Below are positions 17,062-25,962 of a DNA stretch of 64,000 nucleotides, piece after piece. Position 1 is the stretch's first letter. Each line of letters opens with the position of its first letter. The notes beneath the pieces were generated by a model. It did no database searches. It was not told the DNA's origin and saw only the letters and a program-made list of their open reading frames with translations. Made by a program: the position numbers and the translations under genes. Origin of the DNA: Rubrobacteraceae bacterium (GTDB lineage: Bacteria; Actinomycetota; Rubrobacteria; Rubrobacterales; Rubrobacteraceae); the NCBI GenBank assembly GCA_030448125.1, contig JAUJNO010000002.1, positions 316,836-380,835 on the forward strand, in the 5' to 3' direction.

Positions 17062-18042
17062 GTGGCATTTCCCATAAACAGGCTTCGGAGGACGCGCCGC
17101 ACGGCTGGCCTGCGCGGCCTCGTGCGCGAGACGGAACTCTCCCCAAGTGACTTTATCTACCCAATCTTCGTGACCGCGGGCGAGGATGTCCGCAACCCTA
17201 TAGCCTCGATGCCGGGCATCTTCCAGCTCTCCATCAACCACGCCGTTGAGGAGGCAAAGAGGGCGCATGCTCTAGGTATCCCGGGCGTCTTGCTCTTCGG
17301 CATCCCGGACGAGAAGGACGAGGCGGCGAGCGGGGCCTACGACCCGGAGGGCGTGGTGCAGTTAGCGACCAGGGCTATAAAGGATGCCCTGTCGGAGCTA
17401 CTCGTGGTGGCTGACGTGTGCCTGTGCGAGTACATGAGCCACGGGCACTGCGGGGTCGTGGACAGGGAGCGCGGCGAGATCCTGAACGACATAAGTGTAG
17501 AGCTGCTCGCCAGGACCGCCTCTTCCCAGGCCGAGGCCGGGGCCGATATCGTTGCCCCATCGGACATGATGGATGGCCGGGTCGCTGCCCTGAGGAGCGA
17601 GCTCGACCGCGAGGGGCACGAGGAAGTACCCATAATGGCCTACTCCGCGAAGTATGCCTCCGCCTTCTACGGCCCATTCCGCGAGGCCGCCGAGAGCGCG
17701 CCGCAGTTCGGCGACCGTCGCGGCTACCAGATGGACCCCGCGAACGCCCGCGAGGCCATGCGCGAGGTCGCGTTGGACATAGAAGAGGGCGCGGACATCG
17801 TCATGGTCAAGCCCGCGCTGCCGTACCTCGACGTCGTGCGCCGGGTGCGCGAGGCGACGGACCTGCCCGTCGCCGCCTACAACGTGAGCGGCGAGTACTC
17901 CATGCTCAAAGCCGCCGTGCAGAACGGCTGGCTCGACGAGGAGCGGGCGGTCCTGGAGGCGCTCACTGGCATAAAGCGGGCCGGGGCGGAGATCATCATC
18001 TCCTACCACGCCCCGGACGTGGCGCGGTGGCTGAGCGGGTAG
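17062..18042 (+). CDS. hemB: Porphobilinogen synthase (5-aminolevulinate dehydratase)
   Basis: The 326-residue enzyme has the zinc-type metal site [14 protein letters not shown] with its cysteines, and the two Schiff-base lysine segments MAYSAKYAS and [25 protein letters not shown] and [12 protein letters not shown] are also typical. It condenses two 5-aminolevulinates. The GTG start lies four bases after the cobA-hemD stop. The C-terminus is normal. Confidence 0.95.
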   Translation: MAFPINRLRRTRRTAGLRGLVRETELSPSDFIYPIFVTAGEDVRNPIASMPGIFQLSINHAVEEAKRAHALGIPGVLLFGIPDEKDEAASGAYDPEGVVQLATRAIKDALSELLVVADVCLCEYMSHGHCGVVDRERGEILNDISVELLARTASSQAEAGADIVAPSDMMDGRVAALRSELDREGHEEVPIMAYSAKYASAFYGPFREAAESAPQFGDRRGYQMDPANAREAMREVALDIEEGADIVMVKPALPYLDVVRRVREATDLPVAAYNVSGEYSMLKAAVQNGWLDEERAVLEALTGIKRAGAEIIISYHAPDVARWLSG

Positions 18043-18087
18043 CCGGGTATACTGCTCCCCGCTGGGCGGGATGTATCGGAGGGCTTT

Positions 18088-18654
18088 ATGGAGACGAAGA
18101 CGCAAGGTATCGTTTCGAGGCGGCGCTTCACCGTCCACGAGTACCACCGGATGGGCGAGGCCGGAATACTCCATGAGGACGACCGGGTCGAGCTGATCGA
18201 GGGGGAGCTGATCGTGATGGCCGCCATAGGCACGAGGCACTTCACGTGTGTCAACGAGCTCAACCGGTTTCTGGTGAGGGGTGTAGGGGACGAGGCCATC
18301 GTCAGCGTCCAGAACCCGGTGAGGCTCGACGATCACGGGGAGCCGCAACCGGACCTGACGGTCATCCGGCCTCGGGACTACAGGGAGTCGCTCCCCAACC
18401 CCGAGGACGTACTGTTGCTGATCGAGGTCTCCGACACCACGCTCCGGTATGACCGCGAGGTCAAGCTGCCCTTGTACGCCGGCGCCGGCATACGAGAGGT
18501 CTGGATCGTGGACCTCCCCGGCGAGACCGTCGAGCGCCACACCGAGCCCTCGACCGACGGCTACGACCTCGTCCAGAGAGTACGGCGGGGAGATACGCTC
18601 CGCCCGGAGGCGTTGCCCGCGCTCGCCGTGCCGGTAGACGCCGTGTTCGGTTGA
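18088..18654 (+). CDS. Uma2-family (DUF820) nuclease-fold protein
   Basis: The 188-residue protein shows the Uma2/DUF820 pattern: FTVHEYHRMGEAGILHEDD, RVELIEGELIVM, QNPVRLDDHGEPQPDLTVI and VLLLIEVSDTTLRYDREVKL followed by YAGAGIREVWIVDL. The acidic residues and the ExSxxTxxxD-xxxK arrangement are the family version of the PD-(D/E)XK active site. The biological role is unknown; members are very numerous in cyanobacteria and some actinobacteria. It sits between hemB and hemL in the same direction, apparently as an insertion into the heme block. Confidence 0.85.
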   Translation: METKTQGIVSRRRFTVHEYHRMGEAGILHEDDRVELIEGELIVMAAIGTRHFTCVNELNRFLVRGVGDEAIVSVQNPVRLDDHGEPQPDLTVIRPRDYRESLPNPEDVLLLIEVSDTTLRYDREVKLPLYAGAGIREVWIVDLPGETVERHTEPSTDGYDLVQRVRRGDTLRPEALPALAVPVDAVFG

Positions 18655-18773
18655 GGTGCCCAGCCTCATCGAAGACGTTCCGTAGTTTGCGACCGTCGCT
18701 CTGCGCGCCGGTGGAAGGAGCCGTAGACGTGTCCGGCACCGGTGACCGTGTAGTCGGGCGGCAGGGGCGGTAG

Positions 18774-19439
18774 ATGGCGGTGTCCCTGACTCACCTGGGC
18801 GAGGCGCTCGTTGCCCGCATGGCGAACGCGCTACGCGCCGACTTCCTCGACCTATGCGGGCTGCTCGGCGGCGCCGACCTCGATGTTGCGGCTGGCGCCG
18901 GGCCGATCGCGCACGTTGAGGTACCCTTGTTGCCGTATTCGGGTAAGGGGTTCGACGGTCTTAGCCGAGTAGACCTCGTGGTCTTGCTGGATCGGGAGCT
19001 CGGCGTCCCGTTCGAAATAAAACTCGGCAATACCGGGTTGAACAAAAGCCGTGTCGCCCGGTGGCTCGACAGGTGCGAACTTTCGCACGGGGATACGAGG
19101 ATAAAGGGCAACATGATGTCGATCCTGGAGCGCAATTTCCCCGACGGATTGCCCCGAGACGACCTCAAGGTACGTTTGGAGCCCGACCGCTACGTGAAGC
19201 TGACCGAGAAATGGTTCGTGATCGCCAGGAAAAACGTCCTCGACGGTTGGAGCGGTACGGCTCGTCCGGCCTTCTCGTCGCGCGCCCGACTACTCGACTT
19301 CGAGAGCGTCGTTGATCGCTTCGGTGGCAAGGAGCGGTTCAACGATATGGTTCAAGACCTGCTCAGCTTCGACTACTACGATGAGTGGATCAACGCCGCC
19401 TGTCGCCAACGCCCGGCCCGCCTGAATGCAGCATCATAG
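18774..19439 (+). CDS. Unrecognised protein with a possible PD-(D/E)XK core
   Basis: This 221-residue protein has no family I can name. Residues 62-85 read RVDLVVLLDRELGVPFEIKL, that is an aspartate on one strand and ExK on the next, the spacing of PD-(D/E)XK nucleases. Charged helices follow, including KWFVIARKNVLDGW, and an acidic/aromatic C-terminal part (LLSFDYYDEWINAA). Base composition is slightly less GC-rich than the flanking heme genes, and no good ribosome binding site precedes the ATG. With the Uma2-like neighbour it forms a small inserted unit between hemB and hemL. Confidence 0.5.
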   Translation: MAVSLTHLGEALVARMANALRADFLDLCGLLGGADLDVAAGAGPIAHVEVPLLPYSGKGFDGLSRVDLVVLLDRELGVPFEIKLGNTGLNKSRVARWLDRCELSHGDTRIKGNMMSILERNFPDGLPRDDLKVRLEPDRYVKLTEKWFVIARKNVLDGWSGTARPAFSSRARLLDFESVVDRFGGKERFNDMVQDLLSFDYYDEWINAACRQRPARLNAAS

Positions 19440-19546
19440 GCTGTCGCCGGCCATGGAACTGAACGGCCCGGGTAAGCGGTATCACCAAACCCGTGGGTCG
19501 GTAGATGTATAAAACGTAAACTGGATCTCGAAAGGGGAGAAAACGG

Positions 19547-20891
19547 TTGCAAGGTAGCGGCGAAGGCATAGATTCCAGGGCCATCTTGGCCATGGACCGC
19601 TCGGCGCGCCTTATGGAGAGGGCGGTGCATCGTCTCCCCGGCGGCGTCAACAGCCCCGTCCGGGCGTTTCGCTCCGTAGGCGGAGACCCGCTGTTTATGC
19701 AACGTGGCGAAGGTTCGCGCATCTTCGACGTGGACGGCAACTCCTACGTCGACTACGTCATGAGCTACGGTCCACTTGTCCTCGGCCACGCTCATTCGGA
19801 GGTGGTAAGGGTGCTTATGGGGGCGGTCCACAACGGGACCACATTCGGGGCGCCGACGGAGCTAGAGGTCGAGCTCGCCGAGCTCGTCTGCGACGTCGTG
19901 CCCTCGATGGAGATGGTCCGGATGACCAACTCCGGCACCGAGGCGACGATGAGCGCCATCCGGGTCGCCCGTGGCTACACGGGCCGTGAAGCCATCCTCA
20001 AGTTCGACGGCAACTACCACGGCCACGGCGACGCCCTGCTCGTCGCGGCGGGCTCCGGCGTCGCGACCCTCGGCCTCCCCGACAGCCCCGGCGTCACGAA
20101 GGGGGGCCGCCAAAGACACTGCCGTCCTGCCGTACAACGACCTGGAGGCCGTGCGGACGCTCTTCGAGGAGCGGGGCGAGGAGATCGCCGCGGTCATCCT
20201 CGAGCCGGTGTGCGGGAACATGGGGTGCGTGCCGCCGGCGGAGGGATACCTGGAGGGGCTCCGGGAGATAACGCAGAGGTACGGGACGGTCCTGATCTTC
20301 GACGAGGTGATGACGGGCTTCAGGCTCGCTCGCGGCGGGGCGCAGGAGCGTTACGGCGTGGTACCGGACATGACGTGCCTCGGCAAGATCATCGGGGGCG
20401 GACTGCCCGTCGGGGCGTTCGGCGGGAAGCGCGAGATCATGGAACAGGTCGCGCCTTCGGGTCCCATCTACCAGGCCGGCACCCTCTCCGGCAACCCACT
20501 AGCCATGACGGCGGGCCTCGCCACGCTGCGTGCCACGAGCGAGCCGGGCTTCTACGAAAGGCTCGAAGAGCTGGGAGAGCGCTGGCGGCGCGGGATGCAG
20601 GAGGTTGCGGGTGAGGGCGACGTGCCCTTCACGATAAACCAGGTCGGCTCGATGGCGAGTATCTTCTTCACCGGGGGAGCGGTAACGAACTTCGACTCGG
20701 CGGCACGCTCGGATACAAAGGCGTTCAAGGACTTCTTCTGGCACATGCTCAGGTGTGGGATCTACCTCGCCCCGAGCCAGTACGAGGCCGGCTTTATCTC
20801 CTCCGCACACTCCGAAGAAGACTTCGAAAAGACCTTCGAAGCGGCCCGGGAGTGGTTCGTGAAGGCGTCGGCGGAAGCGGGACGGAGCTAG
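19547..20891 (+). CDS. hemL: Glutamate-1-semialdehyde 2,1-aminomutase (one frameshift)
   Basis: The first frame starts at TTG 19547 (AAAGGGGAG upstream) and carries [50 protein letters not shown] and [13 protein letters not shown]. After the run of six G at 20101-20106 the continuation [14 protein letters not shown] and on is in the next frame. It includes [13 protein letters not shown], the PLP lysine in [14 protein letters not shown] and [13 protein letters not shown]. One G fewer restores a normal enzyme of 447 residues, so an insertion error is likely. PLP-dependent, it converts glutamate-1-semialdehyde to 5-aminolevulinate, the step after HemA. Confidence 0.92.
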
Positions 20892-20897
20892 GGGTAG

Positions 20898-21332
20898 ATG
20901 GAGATCGTGCGCCGGACACCGGAGGTTTCCTTGAAGGAAGTTTTTATGAGCGCCGCCGGAGGTTTGCCGGGGCCGGCGGGGAGGGACTACCGGGGCGAGG
21001 TCGTCGCCGAGGCTCTGGGTTATCTGCAGAGAGGATTCGGGGCACACTACGCGGCCGGGGCGGCGACCGACGACGCTATCCTCGTCGGCGATTACGCCTA
21101 CGCCCTGGCGGTCGAGACCATAGCGAGGCTGGACGAGCCGCGCTTCGTTGGGGTAGCGAGCCGCATGATCCGGGACGGGGCCGGTGAGATCTCGCGCGGC
21201 AACGCCGTCTCCATTTTGCTCTGGACGCCGCACCTGGCCCAGCTCCTCGGTATCATCTCCGGTGAAGACGAGGAACGTTCGGAGGAACGCATCCGGGCCG
21301 CGATAGGGGAGGTAAAGAATGCTGGCGAATAA
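20898..21332 (+). CDS. Small protein resembling part of an isoprenyl diphosphate synthase
   Basis: This 144-residue protein contains AILVGDYAYALAVETIARL and then DEPRFVGVASRMIRDGAGEI. This parallels the stretch of the polyprenyl synthase at 24904-25962 that reads VATGDYLFAESFYGLAQIGD and then AEAAMGLAAGELEQF. The aspartate-rich DDxxD motifs are missing, so it cannot be catalytic alone. It may be a regulatory or partner subunit, like the small component of heptaprenyl synthase, or a menaquinone accessory protein; both are inference. It overlaps the ubiD-like gene by 14 bases, tying it to the menaquinone operon. Confidence 0.55.
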   Translation: MEIVRRTPEVSLKEVFMSAAGGLPGPAGRDYRGEVVAEALGYLQRGFGAHYAAGAATDDAILVGDYAYALAVETIARLDEPRFVGVASRMIRDGAGEISRGNAVSILLWTPHLAQLLGIISGEDEERSEERIRAAIGEVKNAGE

Positions 21333-22780
21333 TCTGCAGGAGTTCGTGGCTTCTCTGCGCAAAGGGGGCGAACTCGTGGACGTCCACGAGCCCGTGAGCG
21401 CGAAGTTCGAGATCACCGAGATCGCCGACCGCGTCATGAAGAGGACCGGACCCGCCCTTCTCTTCCACAACGTCCAGGGCAGCGACCATCCGCTCCTATA
21501 AACGCCTTCGGCTCCAAGAAGCGCATGGCGAACGCCCTGGGTGTGGACGACCTGAACGAGGTCGGGGGGCGTATAGAGGATCTGCTGGAGCTGACCAAGG
21601 GACCGGGTAAAGGCCTCATGGCGAAGCTCCAACTGTTGCCGCGACTGCGCGAGATCTCCAAGTTCCCCCGCGCACCACGGGCAAGGCCTCGTGCCAGGAG
21701 ATCGTCCATCGCGACGACGATATAGACCTCGAACGCCTCCCCGTCCAGACTTGCTGGCCGGAGGACGGCGGCCCCTTCGTAACGCTCACGATGGTCCACA
21801 CCCAGGACCTTGAGACCGGCGAGAGGAACGCCGGCATGTACCGCGTCCAGCGTTTCGACAAGAAGACCGCGGGGCTCCACTGGCAGCGCCACAAGACCGG
21901 CGCCGCCCACTTCGAGAAGGCAAAGAAGCTCGGACAGAAGCTCCCCGTCGCCGTTACTCTGGGTGGAGATCCGGCGACCATCTACTCGGCCTCGGCCCCC
22001 TTGCCTCCCGGCATCAGCGAGTTCGTCTTCGCTGGTTTCCTGCGCAAAGAGCCAGTAAAGCTCGTCAAGTGCCTCACCAACGACCTGGAGGTCCCGGCGG
22101 AGGCGGAGATCGTCATCGAGGGTTACGCCGATCCCGAGGAGCCGCTGACGTTGGAGGGGCCGTTCGGGGACCACACCGGCTTCTACTCGCTCGCCGACTA
22201 CTATCCGGCTATGCACGTCACGGCGGTGACGATGCGCCGCAACGCGATCTACCCCTCCACCATTGTGGGCCGCCCGCCGATGGAGGACGCGTGGCTCGGG
22301 TATGCGACGGAGCGCATCTTCCTGCCGCTCACGCGCCTGATGCTGCCGGAGGTCGTCAACTATCACATGCCGCCGGAGGGGATCTTCCACAACCTCGTCT
22401 TCGTCTCGATCGACAAGCAGTACCCCGGCCACGCCATGAAGGTCGGCGCCGGGATGCTGGGTCTGGGGCTTATGAGCCTGGCCAAGATGATCGTGATCCT
22501 CGACTCGGATGTAAACGTAGAAGATACGAGCGAGGCCTGGTGGGTGACGTTGAACAACATCGACCCGGAGAGGGATATAAGGATGCTCCCCGGCCCGATA
22601 GACGTGCTCGACCACTCCAGCCGGGCGTTCTCCTACGGGTCGAAGATGATCGTGGACGCCACGAAGAAGTGGCCCGAGGAGGGCTTCACTCGCGAGTGGC
22701 CGGAGAAGATAGTGATGAGCGACGATATCAAGAAGCTCGTCGACGAGAAGTGGGAGCGGTATGGCATCCCCCTCGACTAG
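21319..22780 (+). CDS. UbiD-family prFMN decarboxylase of the futalosine pathway (two frameshifts)
   Basis: Three frames join to a normal UbiD-family enzyme of about 487 residues: LQEFVASLRKGGELVDVHEP, then INAFGSKKRMANALGVDDLN, then MVHTQDLETGERNAGMYRVQ, EGPFGDHTGFYSLADYYP and DVNVEDTSEAWWVTLNNIDP. Shifts lie near 21495 and at the C5 run 21663-21667, each explained by one missing base. Residues with E-x-DHTG and the SGKAS-like TGKASCQE agree with prenylated-FMN binding. In menaquinone synthesis this enzyme decarboxylates the naphthoate intermediate after prenylation; the ubiX-like gene at 23654 supplies the cofactor. It overlaps both neighbours. Confidence 0.88.
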
Positions 22781-23654
22781 CACGGGCTCGCGCCCCGGCG
22801 TGAACCCCGGCAAGCTGCGGGTGCTCCTGGAGATGATCAAGTGGGAGCACACCGTCTTCGCCCTGCCGTTCGCCTACGCCGGGATGCTCGCCGCACCCGT
22901 CCCGTTCTCTATCTCCAACCTCGTCTGGATCACGGTCGCCATGATAGGCGCCCGCACCGCCGGCATGACCCTGAACCGCATCATCGACGCCGGCATAGAC
23001 GCCAGGAACCCCCGCACCGCGGACCGCGCCATACCCAAAGGACTAATCAGGGTAAAGGAAGCCTGGGTCTTTACCGTGGCGGCGATAGCCCTGCTGGTCC
23101 TCGCAACCTTTTTTCTCGCCCCGATAACCCGTGTCCTCTGGCCTCTCGTAGTCCTGGGGTTCGTGGTCTATCCCTATACCAAACGGTTCACCTGGCTCTG
23201 TCATCTAGCTTTAGGAGCCGCGAACGGGCTCGCGCCGGGCGCGGCGTGGGTGGCGGTGACTGGCGAGATTTCGTGGACTCCGGTCTTTATCTGGGCGGGA
23301 GCGGCGTTGTGGGTGGCGGGGTTCGACGTGATCTACGCTCTCCTCGACCGCGACTTCGACCTCGAAAACAGGGTCAACTCTCTGCCGGCCAGGTTTGGAA
23401 TCGGGCCGGCGCTCGTTGTTTCGCGGGTCTGGCACGCTCTGAGCGTGGCGTTCCTCGTCGCGTTCGGGGTGGCGGCCGGTTTAGGGGTCGTCTACTACCT
23501 CGGGGTCGTGGTGGTTGCCTGGCTCCTGTTCTACGAGCAGTCGCTAGTGAGGGAGGATGATCTGTCGAAGTTGAACATGGCGTTCTTTACGATGAATGGG
23601 GTTATCAGCGCGATCTTCTTTGTCTTCGTGCTCCTGGATCGGGTGATCGGCTAG
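22761..23654 (+). CDS. mqnP: UbiA-family prenyltransferase, menaquinone pathway
   Basis: The 297-residue membrane protein has eight or nine hydrophobic helices and the two aspartate motifs of the family: NRIIDAGIDARNPRTADR in the first loop and DVIYALLDRDFDLENRVNSL in the second. It should attach the polyprenyl chain to the 6-carboxy-1,4-naphthoquinol of the futalosine route, the MqnP reaction. Its gene lies between the ubiD- and ubiX-like genes with short overlaps. The prenyl donor is likely made by the synthase at 24904. Confidence 0.88.
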   Translation: MASPSTSTGSRPGVNPGKLRVLLEMIKWEHTVFALPFAYAGMLAAPVPFSISNLVWITVAMIGARTAGMTLNRIIDAGIDARNPRTADRAIPKGLIRVKEAWVFTVAAIALLVLATFFLAPITRVLWPLVVLGFVVYPYTKRFTWLCHLALGAANGLAPGAAWVAVTGEISWTPVFIWAGAALWVAGFDVIYALLDRDFDLENRVNSLPARFGIGPALVVSRVWHALSVAFLVAFGVAAGLGVVYYLGVVVVAWLLFYEQSLVREDDLSKLNMAFFTMNGVISAIFFVFVLLDRVIG

Positions 23655-24244
23655 TGGCCGCGGGGACCGTGGAGAGCGCTTTCGTGGGCATAACCGGGGC
23701 GAGCGGGGCGCCGTACGCGGTGCGGCTCATAGAGGCGCTCGTCGAGAACGACGTGTTCGTGGAGATCTGCGCTTCGGAGATGGGGGAGAAGGTCCTGGCC
23801 TACGAGATGGGCGGGCTCTCGACGAAAAAGCTCGCCGAGGCGTACGGTGTGAAGCGCTACGCCCCGGACGACCTCTTCGCGCCGCCGGCGAGCGGGACCA
23901 GCGTGCCGGACGCGACCGTGATCGCACCGGCCAGTGTCTCGACTCTGGGCAACGTCGCAAACGGCACCGGGACGAACCTGCTGCATCGGGTGGCCGACGT
24001 GGCGTTGAAGGAGCGCAGGCGGCTCGTGATCCTGGAACGAGAGATGCCCTACAGCCTCGTGCATCTGAGGAACATGGCGGCGATAACGGAAGCCGGTGGA
24101 GTCGTGGTCTCGGCGGCGCCGGGCTTCTACAACCACCCGCAGACGATGGACGACCTGATCGACTTCGTGGTTGGCAAGGTCCTCGACGTCATGGGCGTCG
24201 GGCACGAGCTCGTCGAGAGGTGGGGCCATAAGCGGCGCGGGTAG
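23654..24244 (+). CDS. ubiX: UbiX-family flavin prenyltransferase
   Basis: The 196-residue protein has VGITGASGAPYAVRLIEAL at the FMN site, VIAPASVSTLGNVANGTGTN, RRLVILEREMPYSLVHLRNM and AAPGFYNHPQTMDDLIDFVV, all diagnostic of UbiX/Pad1. It makes prenylated FMN, the cofactor of the UbiD-like enzyme three genes upstream. The GTG start shares a base with the preceding stop. Confidence 0.92.
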   Translation: MAAGTVESAFVGITGASGAPYAVRLIEALVENDVFVEICASEMGEKVLAYEMGGLSTKKLAEAYGVKRYAPDDLFAPPASGTSVPDATVIAPASVSTLGNVANGTGTNLLHRVADVALKERRRLVILEREMPYSLVHLRNMAAITEAGGVVVSAAPGFYNHPQTMDDLIDFVVGKVLDVMGVGHELVERWGHKRRG

Positions 24245-24980
24245 AGGTACCACCGGGGTCCGGTTCCCCGGCGGCCTCCCGACCGGCGAGGAGCGGGCGC
24301 GGCTCGTGCGGGAGATGTTCGACCGCATCGCGGGGCGCTACGAGCTGCTGAACATGCTCATGAGCGCCGGGCTCAACCGGATCTGGAACAAAAAAGCGCT
24401 TCAGGCGACGGACCTCCAGCCGGGCGGAAGGGCGCTGGACCTCGCCTGCGGCACGGGAAGCCTCACGCGGGATTTAGCCAAGAGAGTCGGACCCGAAGGA
24501 TACGTGCTCGGAATGGATTTCTCGCAGAAGATGATCCAGGTGGCAAAGAAGCGCCCGGCGCCGAACGTCGAGTACCGGCTCGGAGATGCGACGGACCTCC
24601 AGGGCGTAGAGGACGGCTCCTTCGACGCCGTGACGATCGCCTACGGAGCGCGCAACATACCAGACCTCGACGCGCTCTTCGGGGAGATGGCGCGGGCGGT
24701 CAGGCAGGGCGGAAAGGTGGTGTGCCTGGAGATAGCGCGGCCCGAAGGACGGTTTTTCGCCGCCTTCTACGGGTTGTGGTTCGACCGGCTGGTGCCGTGG
24801 CTAGGCGCCAAAGTCTCGGGAGACGCCTGGGCTTACTCGTATCTGCCCGAATCGGTGAAAGAGTTCGTAGCATCCGGTGAATTAGCTGAGATAATGAGGC
24901 GTAATGGATTACAAGACGTTACATGGCGGAAGTTCTCTGGCGGCATCATCACGCTCCACGTCGGGACGAAACCTGGCTGA
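24228..24980 (+). CDS. menG: Demethylmenaquinone methyltransferase
   Basis: The UbiE/MenG signature is clear: MFDRIAGRYELLNMLMSAGL, LDLACGTGSLTRDLAKRVG for S-adenosylmethionine, DAVTIAYGARNIPDLD and GGIITLHVGTKPG. It methylates demethylmenaquinone. The family-typical LPTGEERARLVREMF precedes the first in-frame GTG (24306) and ATG (24315), so the true start is upstream. ATA at 24228 lies seven bases after GAGAGG and gives 250 residues with a 17-base overlap of ubiX. A TTG at 24171 would overlap by 74 bases without a site. Function is certain; the start is not. Confidence 0.88.
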   Translation: MSGAGRGTTGVRFPGGLPTGEERARLVREMFDRIAGRYELLNMLMSAGLNRIWNKKALQATDLQPGGRALDLACGTGSLTRDLAKRVGPEGYVLGMDFSQKMIQVAKKRPAPNVEYRLGDATDLQGVEDGSFDAVTIAYGARNIPDLDALFGEMARAVRQGGKVVCLEIARPEGRFFAAFYGLWFDRLVPWLGAKVSGDAWAYSYLPESVKEFVASGELAEIMRRNGLQDVTWRKFSGGIITLHVGTKPG

Positions 24981-25962
24981 GAGCGCCCGAAACCTCCGCG
25001 CTGCGCTCCCCGACGAGGCCTCGGAGGCCGTAGCGAGGGTCGAGGACCTGCTCGTCGAGGTCGCCGGGCGCGCCCCAGAGAGGCTCGTCAAGCCGGCGCT
25101 CGAGGCGCTCACGGCGGGCGGCAAGCGGCTCCGCCCGATCCTGCTGGTCCTGAGCGCCCGGATGGGCGAATCCGAGCAATCGGCGCTGCTCACGGCGGCC
25201 ACGGCCATCGAGGTCCTGCACACGGCGACCCTCATCCACGACGACGTGGTGGACAAGGCCGAGAGCAGACGGGGCAAGCCCACGACCGTCGCGACTCACG
25301 GACGCGAGGTCGCGGTGGCGACCGGCGACTACCTCTTCGCCGAATCGTTCTACGGTCTCGCGCAGATAGGAGACCCGAGGCTGGTGCGCGCCTTCGCCGA
25401 GGCGGCGATGGGCCTCGCGGCGGGCGAGCTGGAGCAGTTCCGCTCCTCGCGCGGCTCCGTCGAGGTCGAGGCGTACCTGGAGCACATCAGGATGAAGACC
25501 GCGGGACTTTTCAGGGCGGCGTGCGTGGCGGGCGGCACTCTAGGCGGCCTCTCGCTGCGGCAGATAGACGCTCTGGCGACTTACGGGCAGGCTCTGGGGC
25601 TCGCCTTCCAGATGTCCGACGACGTGATGGACCTGGTGGGCAAGCCGGGGCTCATGGGCAAGGGCGTCGGTGCGGACCTCGCCGAGGGGACCGTGACGCT
25701 GCCGGTAATCTTCGCGCTCAAAGAGGGGGATGAGGCGACCGTCGGGGCCATACGGCGCGTGCTCGAGGCCCCGGACCCGTTACCGGAGCTCCTGGAGGCC
25801 GGTATCGAGGCGGTCCTGGCGACGGACGCGATCAACAAGACGGAGGTCTGGGCCCTGGGCGAGGTCGAGGCGGCGATAGAGGGGCTCGGTCTCCTGCCCG
25901 ATGGGGCGGAGCGGGCCATCCTGGAGGCGATAGCTAGCGAGGTGGTGGGTAGGGATGCTTAA
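24904..25962 (+). CDS. Trans polyprenyl diphosphate synthase
   Basis: The protein of about 352 residues has the first aspartate motif HDDVVDKAESRRGKPT, the second QMSDDVMDLVG, LTAGGKRLRPILLVLSARMG and the lysine/threonine MKTAGLFRAACVAGG. It elongates farnesyl or geranylgeranyl diphosphate, most likely to the menaquinone side chain. The ATG at 24904 overlaps menG by 77 bases, which is unusual. The first 20 residues look non-conserved, so translation may begin later, for example near the menG stop. It overlaps the next gene by eight bases. Confidence 0.9.
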   Translation: MDYKTLHGGSSLAASSRSTSGRNLAESARNLRAALPDEASEAVARVEDLLVEVAGRAPERLVKPALEALTAGGKRLRPILLVLSARMGESEQSALLTAATAIEVLHTATLIHDDVVDKAESRRGKPTTVATHGREVAVATGDYLFAESFYGLAQIGDPRLVRAFAEAAMGLAAGELEQFRSSRGSVEVEAYLEHIRMKTAGLFRAACVAGGTLGGLSLRQIDALATYGQALGLAFQMSDDVMDLVGKPGLMGKGVGADLAEGTVTLPVIFALKEGDEATVGAIRRVLEAPDPLPELLEAGIEAVLATDAINKTEVWALGEVEAAIEGLGLLPDGAERAILEAIASEVVGRDA

